DNA of 64,000 bases from Montifringilla adamsi (Eukaryota > Chordata > Aves > Passeriformes > Passeridae): the NCBI GenBank assembly GCA_017590115.1, contig JAGGNK010007448.1, forward strand, positions 908,815-972,814. Reading direction: 5' to 3'. The translations under genes were made by a program, and so were the position numbers. Position 1 is the first letter of the stretch, and every line of letters begins with the position of its first letter. Shown here piece by piece: positions 1 through 11,549 of this stretch. Under the pieces are notes generated by a model, which searched no databases, was not told the origin of the DNA, and saw only the letters and a list, made by a program, of their open reading frames with translations.

Positions 1-2890
1 TCCAAGGGACTCAAGCCCCCTCCCTGACACAGCTCCCAGAGCCTCTGCCAAAGCCCCTCTGCACCTGAGCCTGAATCCTTCAGAGGATGTCCTCCTGCTG
101 CTGATGTGTGAAGTGCTGGAACAACCACCCCATCTTGGATTCCTCCTCTGAGGGATTATTTTCTGGAACAGGCACTGTACTTCCAGTGTGGATTGCTGCC
201 TCTGGTCACTGGGCATTAGCTGGAAAGGAGATTCTCTTTCTGTGAATCTGTCCTCCACAGAAGAAAACCCTCTCTGCTGTCTCTTGAATGAAGCAAAGCA
301 AACACTTTTTAATGTACACTGTGTGCACACTAAAATATCCCTTCTGATCCTTGACTCTTTCCATTTGGGAGCCTGTCCACATGCCAGAGCATAGATACCC
401 AAGCAGGACACCCAAGTGTGCCACCAGCACTCTGGGTGACACACATGAAAGAAGCATGTGCTGGCTCATGTTCCTGAAATCCCAATTTTCACTTGGTCAC
501 AGAGGGGTTCATGGTCATCCGTGTTCCACCAGGAGGTTTCAATTCTCTTCACAGTCTTCCCCAATGCCACTGTGAATTCCCAAAGTGTGCATTTAACTTC
601 TGAAAGGTTACAGGAAAAACCTGCTCTCCCCTGTCCTGATGTTATTTTAGGGGATGGGATGTCCCTCCCCCATCTGCAGTACAGGAGAGAGGACTTGCTG
701 TAGAACAGAAAAAAAGCAAAAGCTGGTCAGAGCTTCTGGGCATGTTCCACATGCAACCTGCCCTTGTGAACCTCAGGATTCAAAGGCTCCAAGGTCCCTG
801 TGAGGTCACATGTGCTCCTGTGGTCTCTGTGCTGGTTCTGTCCGTGGCCCAGCAGCTGCTTCCTTGTGCTTGGCTGGGTTTCTTCACAAGGCTGCTGGGT
901 CCCCTCTTGGCATCCACGACCCTGAACAAGCTGCTCCCTCCCACCCTGACCAAGGATGAAGCTGCAGCTCCTGGAGGCCCTGAGGCCTTCGCTCCAAGTC
1001 AGTTGGACCTGGGGACATCAAACTAACTGGGCACACAAAGAAAATCCCTGAGGCAGGAGAAGCAGCCCAAACCCTGCCCCTATCTGGGACATATTTACAT
1101 CCTCTGCTTTCTCCCTCCAAAATAAACTGAAATCAGAACAGGAGGCCACATCCTTCTGCAGGCAGAAGTGTGACAGTAGCTGCCACTCAGGCTTTCCTGG
1201 GAGAAATTTGCTCAATAAATACCAATATTATTAAGTAGTTCATAAATTTAAAGGACATGAAGGTTTTGTAGAAGAGAGATGCTTCAGGGAAGTTCACCCC
1301 TTGCCTCTCAGGGCAGCCAGCTCTTGAAAACAGAGGTAACAGCTTTCAAAAACCCCGAAATACATAATGCAGCACTTGGTGGTGTGTGTGGTGTCAGTGC
1401 TAAAATCTAGGGAAAACAAACAAACAAAGCAGAATACTTAATTTTTCCAGCTCCCTGGGTCTAGTAAAACACACAACCTTTCCTGACAGCAAACTCTGCT
1501 TCAGGAAGTCCAAGAGGAATTTAATCGTGCGTTCATTCCTCAAGGGACACTCGGCAGCTCCGAATCCTTCAGAGAAGGTAAACTCCAGGACCAATCAGCC
1601 TGCCTCTCCTCTGGAAATTAAACATTAAAATACAAACCAGAACAATAGTCAAGAGCCACAAAGAATTCCTAAGGTATTAGCAAAACAAATTCCCTTCAGT
1701 CCTTATTAGGAATATCTTGAGGATGGTTTGAAGAGGAAAGTCTAACCAAATATAAAAAAAATTTGGCTTATCCAACAAAAAACAACCATGCACTCTTTGC
1801 CAAAAGCAAAAGAATTCAGTCAGATAAAAAACGCGACACACAAATGATGCAGGTTAAAAACTGAATTTAAGATGATAATGGAATAGCTGCCAGTGTCTTT
1901 AAATTTTCAAGCGTGGAAATGTCAACAGAGACAAAAAAATTCAGGGAAAAACAAAGAGAATAGATTAAGGATTTATTTATATCAGTGAAAGAGCTCTGTG
2001 TTCCTTGACTAAGAAATGACTGAGGGGGTGAGAACTGAAATGGCCACAGGTCTCCAACACGCCCTGAGGAGTGAGGGGGTGACCCAAGGATTTCCTGGTG
2101 GCTCAGCTCTACTGAAGGCTTTAGAACTACCACATCTTGGTACTTTATGGCTCCAGAAATGGAAGCTTCTCCACCTCACACCACACAAAGCTCTCCAGGA
2201 CTTTGGCACCGGGCAAACTGGTGTGGTTTACACAGAAATACTCCCGTCCCTGGGAGCTGGGATGTGTCTGAGCGCTGTCATCTCCTTGTACGTGACCTCC
2301 TTTTGGATTTCAAGGAAACCTGCCCGGGTTCCCCACAGCTTCTGCCCTGGTTGTCACATAGAACTGAACTATCCACGGCTCTAAAACTGGCCAGAGGGCA
2401 CTTTTGAGGGGTTTTGTGCTGGTTGGTTGATTTGTTTCTTTTTGAAGATGGCTGGTGAGAGCCCTTTGGCAGGCACCAAGGCCTATTAAATTCCTTGCCT
2501 AATTAGTAAGAGTTTTCTCTTTTTCTGATGCAGGATGAGTTGGAAACTTCTTGGTACTCTGGGACAGAAAATCCCACAGGTTGCCCCTTAAAGAACGGGG
2601 AGACAATTCAAACAATTTTCTTTGGAAAAAATTCCTGGAAATACCCACCCCAGGCCCTCCACAGGATGCAGAGCCCTCTCCTGAGCTTCAGAGGACCACA
2701 ACCTCAGAAACTGTCCTTTCTCAGTGCTGGGGACCTGGTGAGCTGGAAGAGGAGCCTGAAGAAGAGTTGGTGCCATCCCAGGGCACTCCCTTGGGTGACA
2801 GGAGCTGCTGGGGAGGACGTGTTCACAAAGGACAGAGCAAGGAATGCGAGGAAGAGAGGGGAAGGTGACAACACGGAGGCTGGAGAAAGG
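1..2890. other. Unique non-coding DNA, no gene seen
   Basis: I see no repeat family and no convincing exon in this stretch. Open frames are short (about 120 codons at most) and overlap on both strands, as expected by chance. A small CAAA-type simple repeat lies near 1415-1427, and the block from about 1620 to 2000 is AT-rich. It may be intronic or intergenic DNA; nothing in the sequence decides which. Confidence 0.6.
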
Positions 2891-2894
2891 TGAA

Positions 2895-3112
2895 CTGAGA
2901 AGGAGCAAAGAAGGTGCAACCTCTTCTCAACAGCTTCTCCTCCCAGGGCTCCCCAGCGAACGGTCCCAACCCCAAGAGCTCCAGGAGCATTTGGACACTG
3001 CTCCCGGGAATGCCCAGAGGGGGATGTTGGGGTGTCTGTGCAGGGACAGGAGCTGGGCTCAGTGATCCTGGTGGATCCTTCCAGCTCAGGGTTTCTGTGA
3101 TTCCATTGAAGT
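2895..3112 (+). mobile_element. CR1 LINE fragment, 3' end
   Basis: The end of this stretch matches the 3' terminal region of an avian CR1 subfamily: a GTGTCTGTGCAGGGACAGGA-type segment, then a 'tccttccagctcagg' segment, then a TTCTGTGATTCC tail typical of CR1 3' octamers. The same core recurs on the other strand at 9182-9290 and 60688-60900, which supports a dispersed repeat. It is 5'-truncated, as most CR1 copies are, and carries no reverse transcriptase. The left boundary is approximate. Confidence 0.75.
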
Positions 3113-4089
3113 CACATCTTCTATGGCACAGACCGAAACACTCAGACCCCTTAGGCACCACGGCTTGGTCTGGAGTACCTGGGAGAACTGCACCACATCA
3201 GAGCTGGGAAACCTCCAGGCCCAGCCCAAAGCACCCCTGGGAACTCCTGCCCTGCTCCCATCTGGGCCAGCACCCAGAGCCCTTCCCTGGACCTGCACTT
3301 CCTGAGCCCTTTCTGGAGCTGCAGCCCAGCGCTGTTACCGCTGCACTAAAGGAGAGCCACTCCTGCCCTGGGCAGCAGCTCCAGCCCTGGAGGCCTGGAT
3401 TCCCCCCGCTCCAGGAGCAGAGCTCCTCCGCAGCTACATCTGTGCTGCGGGCGGGCTCCGGCTGGTGAGAGCCCCGCTGCCGCCGGGCTGAGCTTCCAGC
3501 TGGCTCCGTTCCCTCCGCAAACAGATGCAGCTCCTAGAGCAGGGGCTGATTTATTCAGCAGGAGTCTCGCACATTAAGTGTAGTTAAGTCTGAAAACAAA
3601 TCTAATGACTTTAAAATAAATAGCCAACAGAGGACTCCAAACTGAAATTCCTCCTTCCTCTGACACCCGCCATATAAACAATAATAATTATATAAAACCG
3701 TGTCTAACACATGACTACACAAGGCTCTGGTGACCAAGAAAAGCACACGCTGCTTGTCAGACATAATTGCACATTTGGTTTTTCAATTATTTCTTGTCAG
3801 GATCCAGAGCCCACCATCTGAAAGCTGACATTAATTATTGGGAAGTTGTTAGTGTTCCAGTAGTCTTATGGAGACTCCCAGTGCTCACCCTGAGGCGCAG
3901 AGCTCCCAGTGCTGCTCCCACACTGCCCTCCCATCCCACCAACCCCTGGGACTGTCACACACCACACAGGGACACCCAGCCTGGGTCATCATGTGCAGAA
4001 GGGGCTTCAGAAGAAGCTTAGAGCAAGTCTCCAGTGGACATCAGCAAGGAACTGATCCCCTGCCATGTGCTCACCCACAGGATGGGACC
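3113..4089. other. Unique non-coding DNA with a small GC-rich pocket
   Basis: This is non-repetitive sequence with no recognised gene. A short GC-rich pocket at about 3420-3500 holds several CpG dinucleotides in a mostly CpG-poor window, followed by AT-rich DNA from about 3560 to 3850. The open frames here are short and unremarkable. Confidence 0.5.
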
Positions 4090-4594
4090 AGACCATGTCC
4101 AGCACTGGGCCTCCAACACAAGACCTGGAGCTGCTGGAGCGAGTCCAGAGGAGGCCATGGAGCTGCTGCAGGGCTGGAGCCCCTCTGCTCTGGAGCCAGG
4201 CTGGGAGAGCTGGGGGTGCTCACCTGGAGAGGAGAAGCTCCAGGGAGAGCTCAGAGCCCCTTGCAGGGCCTGAAGGGGCTCCAGGAGAGCTGGAGAGGGA
4301 CTGGGGACAAGGGATGGAGGGACAGGACACAGGGAATGGCTTCCACTGCCAGAGGGCAGGGCTGGATGGGATATTGGGAATTAGGAAATGTTCCCTGTGA
4401 GGGTGGGCAGGCCCTGGCACAGGGTGCCCAGAGCAGCTGTGGCTGCCCCTGGATCCCTGGCAGTGCCCAAGACCAGGCTGGATGGGACTTGGAGCAACCT
4501 GGGAGAGTGGGAGATGTCCCTGCCCCTGGCAGGGGTGGCACTGGATGATCCTAAGGTCCCTCCTAACCCAAGGCAGTGTGGGATTCTTTGAATC
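4090..4594 (+). mobile_element. CR1 LINE, 5'-truncated copy
   Basis: This copy runs from 'ctgggcctccaacacaagac' through the 'gagctgctggag' block, the 'gggtgctcacctggagagga' block, the 'cagagcagctgtggctgccc' block and a final 'ggtggcactggatgatcc' segment before a 'gggattctttgaa' tail. The blocks recur in the same order at 15225-15712 (plus) and in reverse at 9455-9880, 28487-28897, 39926-40420 and 56398-56770. It keeps only the last approximately 500 bases of the element, so it cannot move on its own. The 226-codon open frame covering 3868-4548 is explained by this repeat and is not a gene. Confidence 0.88.
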
Positions 4595-5810
4595 CAGCCC
4601 ATGTCACCCCTGTCACCGTGTTCCTGCTGAGTCCCCTCCCAGCCCCTCTGAGCAGCTCCTGGCATTGCACTCCCATCACATCTCTGCCCATCATGCAGGA
4701 AAACATCCTGCCTTTTACTGGCTTTTAATTTGCTGCTTTTTAATTTTGTTGACTGTCTCTTTTTTCCTTGCAAAAGGAAGAAAGAAGCCTCTGATCTACC
4801 TTTTCTGGAGTGTTCAAAAACACGCACAGCTTTGTCAGGTTGTCTCTTAGTTGTCATCTTCCCCAAGGCAAGCAGCCATCTCTCTTCTGGCTGCCTTCAA
4901 GGAAGAGGGCTTTTTGTGCTCCTAAGAATTCTCTTCACCTTTTAAAATCTCCCATTGCTAAGCACTCACTGAGGTGCAGTAACCACACAGGAGTCAGTGG
5001 GGGAGGAGAACAGCGAGTGCTCTCTGCCACCAGGAGCTGCCAGCTGCACACCCTGACCCCTGTTCTTCCAAAGGCAGCAACAGGCCTGGAGCTGGGGGTG
5101 GTGGGAGCACAAACCCCTGGGCCTCCAGAGCTTTCAGGGTTTGCTTAAAACAGAATAAAATCAATTCACTGCAGTGAAAAAAGAAAAATAGGATTGACCC
5201 AGTACTACAGTCATTACCTTAGACCAAGCCTGATACTGTGAAAAAGAAATATTGCAGGAAGATAAAATCCAGGCAACTTACATTATATTTCATTATATTA
5301 TATTATATTATATTGATTACATTATACTATATTCTATTATATGGTACTATTTTTGCTTATATTTTTACTGATATAAATTAATTGTTAAAAGCTTCCTCGA
5401 TAGTTTGCAATTAGTGAGGGTTTCAAGCAGCAATGACTTTGAGAAACATCCATCTTGTGTTTCCATCCACTGATGACCTCACAGATTCAGTCACTGCCAC
5501 ATTTCCACCTTCAATCACTGACAGAGCTTTCCTGAAATATTACATTTTGATTCTGTTTTATTATTTTTAAATGGACTTGGTCATTCTCCTTTCTTTGACC
5601 ACGTTTTGTTCAGTCAGGTAGATGATAAAGTGGGTTTTGTTTTCCCTTTTCTATAAGGAAAAAAGCAGTGGCCAGCCTCACACTCCTCCGGACATAAAAA
5701 GGAACAGGGCGGGAAGTTCTCCCACCTCGCCTGGAGCTCCATCCCTGCCCTGGAAAGGGCCATTGCTCACTCCTGGGAGGATGCTCAGCCCCAAGGGCAG
5801 CCCAGGCAGG
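4595..5810. other. Unique DNA, AT-rich in the centre
   Basis: I recognise no gene or dispersed repeat here. GC-rich DNA at 4595-5130 gives way to AT-rich sequence at 5150-5600, which contains an ATTAT-type microsatellite annotated separately. The stretch ends at the start of a large tandem array. Confidence 0.5.
5281..5342. repeat. AT-rich microsatellite (TATTA-type)
   Basis: A run of imperfect TATTA/TATATTA units lies in AT-rich DNA. It is a simple-sequence repeat with no coding potential. Confidence 0.8.
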
Positions 5811-6372
5811 GGAGATGGACACCCCAAAGGTGACACGGGCCCTCCAAAAGTGAGATGGATACTTCAAAGGTGAGATGGGCCCTCCAAAGATGAGACGGGC
5901 ACCCCAAAGATGAGATGGATGCCCCAAAAGTGAGATGGACACCCCAAAGGTGAGATGGACACCCCAAAGGTGACATGCACAGCCCAAAGGTGAGGCAGAT
6001 ACCCCAAAGGTGAGATGGATCCCCTCCAAAGGTGACATGGACACTCCAAAGGTGACATGGATACCCCAAAGGTGACATGGATACCCCAAAGGTGACATGG
6101 ATACTCCAAAGGTGACATGGATACCCCAAAGGTGAGATGGATACTCCAAAGGTGACATGGATACCCCAAAGGTGAGATGGACACTCCAAAGATGACATGG
6201 ACACCCCAAAGGTGAGATGGATACTCCAAAGGTGACATGAATACCCCAAAGGTGAGATGGATCCCCTCCAAAGGTGACATGGATACCCCAAAGGTGAAAT
6301 GGATACTCCAAAGGTGACATGGACACCCCAAAGGTGACATGGACACTCCACAGGTCAGATGGACACTGAAAA
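5811..6372 (+). repeat. 20-bp minisatellite (GGTGACATGGATACCCCAAA)n
   Basis: About 28 tandem copies of the 20-bp unit GGTGACATGGATACCCCAAA are present. Variants differ mainly at AC/AG after GGTG, at GATA/GACA, and at CCCC/CTCC; a few units are 22 bp (for example the 'atcccctccaaa' form). Because 20 is not a multiple of 3 and the minus-strand unit has no stop in any phase, all three minus frames stay open for 188-262 codons and spell one repeating peptide. These frames are a by-product of the repeat and do not indicate a gene. The array is probably polymorphic in copy number. Confidence 0.95.
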
Positions 6373-6917
6373 GGCCAGTTCCCACAAGGAGAATGCACTT
6401 GCCCACCTGCTGTGGGAAACCCTCCAGTGAGAGCTGCAAAACTGAATTAAAGGTTGGAATAAAGAATCTAGGAGAAGGAAGTGATGCCTGGCTGCTCTCC
6501 CCTTGCTCCTCAGCCTGTACTTTCTTTCCAAGACTTCCTTCAGGCTAATTCCCAGTGAGCCAGCACTGCTGGGCCACAGGTGAGCCACGCCCAAAGTGAG
6601 ACAGAGAAGTCTCCTCCTGTGACAGACACCCACTGTTCCTCTCTGCCCAGCTCAGGGGCACCCCAGACATGTTCAATGCCAAGCAGGGCCAACTGGACAA
6701 AAAGCTGCCAGGAATGAGGGGATTTTGTCCTGAAATGCCACTGGCAGAGCTGGGGCACTGGGCAGGGACCAGCCAGCACGGTGGGAGCATAGGACCCGGC
6801 AGGGGCTGCACGGTCAGCAGTAGGAGACAGGGAGGGCATCAGCACCACAGTGGTTCTCAGATCCCACTGATGTGATTTTACACAGCAGGATGAGTTTTAT
6901 CTAAGGAATAAAACTTT
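6373..6917. other. Unique non-coding DNA
   Basis: No repeat family or clear gene is visible. A pyrimidine-rich acceptor ending at 6543 and a GTGAGC donor after 6579 bracket a 36-nt segment open in one frame. Such pairs are common by chance, so I do not call it an exon. Confidence 0.45.
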
Positions 6918-7098
6918 CACAGTGCTTTCAAGGCCCTGGAGGGGACAGGAGGAGTCACCATCCCTGGATGTGTTTAAAAAAAGCCTGGATGTGGCACTGG
7001 GTGCCAGGGTTCAGTTGAGGTGTCAGGAAACGGGTTGGACTCAATGATCTTGAAAGTCTCTTCCAACCTTGTGACTCTGTGAATTCTGTGAGGCCACA
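6918..7098 (+). mobile_element. CR1 LINE fragment, 3' end
   Basis: It contains the CR1 3' signature in order: 'gtcaccatccctggatgtgt', a 'ggatgtggcactgggtgcca' block, a 'ttggactcaatgatcttg' block and 'cttccaaccttgtgactctg', ending in an octamer-type tail (CTGTGAATTCTGTG). This is a different CR1 subfamily from the 4090 copy and resembles the 52180-52645 copy. Confidence 0.85.
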
Positions 7099-7464
7099 GC
7101 CCAGGGCAGACCCACCTCAGCATGTCCCTCTCCAGAGTGGGAGCAGCAGAGACACCTCTCAGTGGGATCACAGGAGAAGAGGGTGGTGGGACACCTCTGC
7201 CCTCTCCTTCTGAAGGACAGAAGGGTCCATCCAAGAACCCTGGGGGCACACAGCTAGACTTCCCACACCACACACAAGCCACCTCTGCTTTCAGTCCCCA
7301 ATGGCAGGATGAGGCCAGCCTCCCACATCCATCTCTCCAGCTATATCCAAGGAGGGCTGCATGAACACTCAGCTCAGACACCCATCCCACCTTTGGCCAC
7401 CCCATCTCCAGGATGGAGAGCACAGCTGAGCAGAGCTGACCCACCCAGCACAGCCCAGCCCTAC

Positions 7465-7508
7465 CTGCTGGAAGAGCTCCTCCGCCCGCTGCTGTTGCTC
7501 TCCTCGGC
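7465..7508 (-). other. Candidate 44-nt microexon of an unidentified minus-strand gene
   Basis: Read on the minus strand, this segment has a CTAAC branch-point-like motif, a pyrimidine-rich tract, a CTCCTAG acceptor, 44 bases, then a CAG|GTAGGG donor. One frame gives RGEQQQRAEELFQQ preceded by a split codon and ending in phase 0, a charged, glutamine-rich, coiled-coil-like peptide. A second frame is also open and serine-rich. The segment has three CpGs in otherwise CpG-poor DNA. I do not recognise the gene. It is among the better-formed exon-like structures in the window, but no neighbouring exon was identified, and pseudoexons of this quality occur by chance. Confidence 0.35.
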
Positions 7509-8183
7509 CTAGGAGATCAAAACAGAAGAGCTGGTTAGGTTCAGAAGGACGAGGCTGCTCTCCTGCCCCAAACTCGGGGTTCCCCAGAGCTGCACACACG
7601 CCCTGTGCTCAGTCTGAGCCTCCCCAGCCCATCCCCACCCAGGTCTCCAGCAGCGATCCCTGGCATGCAGAGCTACACCATCGCCAGGTGGGAAATCAGG
7701 AATGGCCAAATTGTCCAAATGTCCACGCAGGAATGGCTCCTCCAGGCCCAACACCTCCCCTCGTTAGCCCCGGGCCCTAATTAGCCCCTGCAGGCCCTGG
7801 CAGGGAGGGCCCAGGGTCTCCTCTGGCCTCCTTCCCCAGCTCGCTGATGAGAGCCTTCCTTGGAAAGACAATATTATTCCAATCCCAGAAATTTTATTTC
7901 TGAATTTGTGCAAATACAAGTTAAAAGATATTAGCTGCATTTCACATTTTGTGCAAATGGCAGAAACAGGCAATTCATGTGCAGCAGGATGGGGGCCAGC
8001 CAACGATTTCGATAAAATAAACCCTTTTTTAATTTAAATGCTAATGCACTGAATTAAAATTTAATAACTGAGGAAATTGAAAAGCCGAGCAGGAATATTG
8101 GAAATAAATCCAAGCAGAAACAGCTGAAATTAAAAATTCTAGAGAGTGGGAGGATAGCAGCTAAGCTGTCTTATATGATTACA

Positions 8184-8210
8184 TTTTTTTTTTTTTTTTT
8201 TTTTTTTTTT
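8184..8210. repeat. Poly-T tract
   Basis: About 27 uninterrupted T residues. No element body with a target-site duplication is visible next to it, so it is most simply a mononucleotide repeat. Confidence 0.9.
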
Positions 8211-9181
8211 CAGAACGAAGGGGGGAAGGAAAAAAATCCTATCTTTGGCTGGCTGTAGGGCAGTAAATCGAGAGTGCTGTGATTTATTGCTCAATTTTCC
8301 TGAGGGAAAAAGGCTTTCTTTCATGCTGAAATATTTCATAAATTTCAAGCCAGCATAAATTCTTAATTTAAAAGTTATGGAGGTCACATTTAGTGCACTG
8401 GTGCAATTCTGAAATCTTAAAGGAATAGCAACCAAAAAAAAAATTGCAATTTGATTTTATTTTTTTTAATTCTTCATGTAAAATTTTCTTTAAAGGGGTT
8501 GTCCAAGTTACTCAAAGCAGAAACACAACCTGGCTTCTGAAGGGATATGAAATCCACTGGAATTGAAAAGATAAAAATCTAATTCAATTACAAAAAGGTA
8601 TTTTGTTATGATGATGATGATTATTATTATTATTATTATGGTGAGCCACTTGAGGAATTTCTGTTAAAAAATTTCTTCTCTCCATTGCCTGGGAAAAGCC
8701 AGAAGGGAGGAGCTGACAATGTAATTGCTTCTGTTAGATCTCCAATCTTTTGTGAGCACTGATATGTTCATTTGTTATACAGCTGTTCAGCTACAGAAAG
8801 GATGTCAGAGCACCCATAATTCAAAGCAATCAATCAAAAATTAATGATTTGTCATGCTTACACAATGGAAAAAAAAGGGGAAAAAAAAAAGCTTTATGGG
8901 TTCCTGCAACTGGTAGATTGCTCAAACCTTTGGGGCATTTTCTAGAAGATTAGATCTGTGTACAAAGAAAGGGGGGAAAGGGGAAAAAGGAGACTTAATA
9001 TAGAGCCAGGGCAGAAACCTTATTGGGGTGCTGGGGATCCCAGAGATGGGCACCTCACAATTCCTGCCTGTACAAAGGGTTTTGTGCACAACCCAAGCTC
9101 ACTCAAGAGCCACATCTTGGATCACAGGGACCTTGTGAAGCTCCTGCCACGAGAATTCCACAGGAAAACCACCTGCTGAAT

Positions 9182-9290
9182 TGTGGAACCATGGAATATC
9201 CTGAGCTGGAGAGATATTCTGAGCCATGAGAATGATGGAACCCAGCCCCTGGCCCTGCACAGACACTCCAACAATCCCCAGTGCTGGGGA
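9182..9290 (-). mobile_element. CR1 LINE fragment
   Basis: On the minus strand this carries the same 3' core as 2895-3112: 'gtctgtgcagggccaggggc' followed by the 'ccagctcaggatattccatg' segment. It is a short, diverged, 5'-truncated copy. Both boundaries are approximate. Confidence 0.65.
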
Positions 9291-9454
9291 GTTTCCTTAT
9301 TTTGAAAGAAAAAAATGAGAAAAAAAGGGAACCACACCAGGTAAGGGCTCTGATCTCGATGGTTTCACACAGCCAGGGTGCTCCTGGAGATGATCCATTA
9401 GACAAAAACACCAAGCTAAGCCTGAGATCAGATCAAGCTGCCTTAAATGTTTCT

Positions 9455-9880
9455 GAATGCTGAAATAAACAAATCCACAGAATCCTAGACAGGTTTGGGG
9501 TGGGAGGGACATGAAAGCAGGTCTCGTTCCACCCCTGCCATGACAAGGACACCTCCCACTGTCCCAGGCTGCGCCAAGCCCCAGTGTCCAACCTGGCCTT
9601 GGGCACTGCCAGGGATCCAGGGGCAGCCACAGCTGCTCTGGGCACCCTGTGCCAGGGCCTGCCCACCCTCCCAGGGAACAATTCCTAATTCCCAATATCC
9701 CATCCGTCCTTGCCCTCTGGCAGTGGAAGCCATTCCCTGTGTCCTGTCCCTCCATCCCTTGTCCCCAGTCCCTCTCCAGCTCTCCTGGAGCCCCTTCAGG
9801 CCCTGCAAGGGGCTCTGAGCTCTCCCTGGAGCTTCTCCTCTCCTGGTGAGCACCCCCAGCTCTCCCAGCCTGTTCCTTCA
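9455..9880 (-). mobile_element. CR1 LINE, 5'-truncated copy
   Basis: It is the reverse complement of the 4090-4594 element, with all the main blocks in order and a CACAGAATCC tail at the left (3') end. It is similar enough to that copy, 5 kb away in the opposite direction, for the two to pair. It contains no intact open reading frame of the element. Confidence 0.88.
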
Positions 9881-11549
9881 AAAATAAAATCCATTTAAAC
9901 TATAACATTCCATCTAAATTCTAAAAAGTGGCATTTGAGGACTAAAATACCAGGAGGAAGTGGAAGGGTGAAAGGCTGGAAATTTTAACCAGAATGTGCC
10001 AAAACAGGTCAGAGCAGCCCCCAACAAAGTAACACATTTGTTGAGGGAAACAGAAATCTCCTGTGCTCATTTAGGATCTCCTGCACTCCCATTTACCCAA
10101 ATAATTGATTTTGGTGATTTCCTGATTTCTAATTGAAAAAGGAGAGGAGCAGAATTTGCATCTGCTGATGAGCAGGGAGGCCAAATGTGGGGTGCTGGAA
10201 CAGGCTGGAGAATGTCACACAATCTGCCCCATAAAATCATTTACAATTCAAAATGTTATTCCCTAAAGTTGCTTTTCTACATATTCGGTGCATTTAGGGT
10301 AGTTTTGTTTAACTAATGCTAATAAATATCCTTTAAATGAAAATGCACACAAGCAGAATGTGGTTTCAGGCCATATGCTCCTCAACTCGAGTTGTAAGCA
10401 AAAAGTAAATCATGTGATAATTAAGAAATGTATCAGTCAACATCTCCTAACAGTGTCAAAAAATAGGAGTCCAAGCAGATGTAAAACTGACCTGAGAAAT
10501 CCATGTTTATTGAGAGGGCTACACTACATTGGGAAAAAAACCCCAACATTTTAACAGTTACAGCAAAACAGAAAAATAACTTAAAGCAATAAAAATGTAA
10601 AATAAGATTTCAGAAGATTTAAGCACAGGCCTTCTGCCTGATCACTAAAATTATGATTAGAAACAATTATTCAAATGACTTGGATTTGCATCCATGCTCA
10701 GATCAGCTCCCACGGATGGGATGAGGGCACCGGGGACACCCCTAAAGCACTGCCACAGCCTTCTCAGGGGGAAAAGGGCTTCAATCCATGTATTTATTTA
10801 TTTATTCAGACACAGCCACTGCTATGATTTGGCTCTGAACCCCATCCCAAAGGGAGAGGTCCCTAATTCTGCCTGGGGGTCGTAGGAAGAGCAGACCCCA
10901 CCTGCCCCAGCTCCTCTCCCACAGCACCTTCCCTCTGCAGAGGAAAAAGGGCAGAGTTGTTTGTTTACCTGAGGGAAAAAAAGGAAAAAACCAAAATTCC
11001 TACCCTGCTTCCCCCAAACGCCTTTCCAGAGAGAACTGAGTAATTTTTGTCCAAACACAAACCACACATTCAATTTTGGAAGGAGCCAGCAGCACCCAGC
11101 ATGGAAAATTTCACCCCAAATAATTAAAATTTGGTAAAGGGAGAAGCAACTGAAAACAGGTCTGACACAGGAATGTGCCATAAAAATAACTGCAGGCCTG
11201 CTACCTGTGCTGTCTGGGGTTATTAACTTCAGAGCCACAGAAAATGCAGGAAGTGCCTTTTTTTTTTTTTTTTTTCTTTTTTCTCTTCTTTAAACAAAGG
11301 GCAAGACACCGGCAGTTTCCTATTTAATTTTTATTAAATAGGAGGGAGAAAAACAGCAGAGCAGCTCCACATCACACCAAAACATCTGCAGAGCACAAGG
11401 ACCCATAAATGTGCCCGTGTCCCTTTTTAATCTGGATTTCTGCTTCCTCCTGCCAGCACAGCGGATGCTGAGGAACCCCAAGCCCCGGATTTCCAAAGAA
11501 GGAAACAACGCTGAGCCCACGGCTGATCCAAGCAGAGCTGTGCTCCACA
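9881..11549. other. Unique, AT-rich non-coding DNA
   Basis: No dispersed repeat or exon is recognised. The stretch from about 10220 to 10680 is AT-rich and complex rather than simple-sequence, which is the kind of DNA that may hold regulatory elements. A TTTA run lies at 10790-10806 and a T-rich tract at 11258-11292. Nothing here supports a gene. Confidence 0.5.
11258..11292. repeat. Poly-T / T-rich tract
   Basis: About 19 T residues followed by CTTTTTTCTCTTCTTT. It is a simple low-complexity tract. Confidence 0.85.

Larger units (their letters stand above)
7099..9181. other. Unique DNA with one candidate microexon; AT-rich right half
   Basis: The left part (7100-7860) is GC-rich and holds the candidate minus-strand microexon at 7465-7508. 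The right part (7860-8950) is AT-rich, with a long poly-T and short ATG/ATT trinucleotide runs (8610-8640). I see no dispersed repeat. The AT-rich part could hold conserved non-coding sequence, but that needs alignment to other birds. Confidence 0.45.

Noticed and set aside
3868..4548. 226-codon plus-strand frame
   Set aside because: Most of it lies in a CR1 LINE copy, and the same sequence recurs at several other places in the window.
5610..6398. 262-, 188- and 191-codon minus-strand frames with a repeating CHLWGIHVTFG-type peptide
   Set aside because: They are generated by a 20-bp minisatellite that lacks stops; all three phases give the same peptide, which indicates a repeat by-product.
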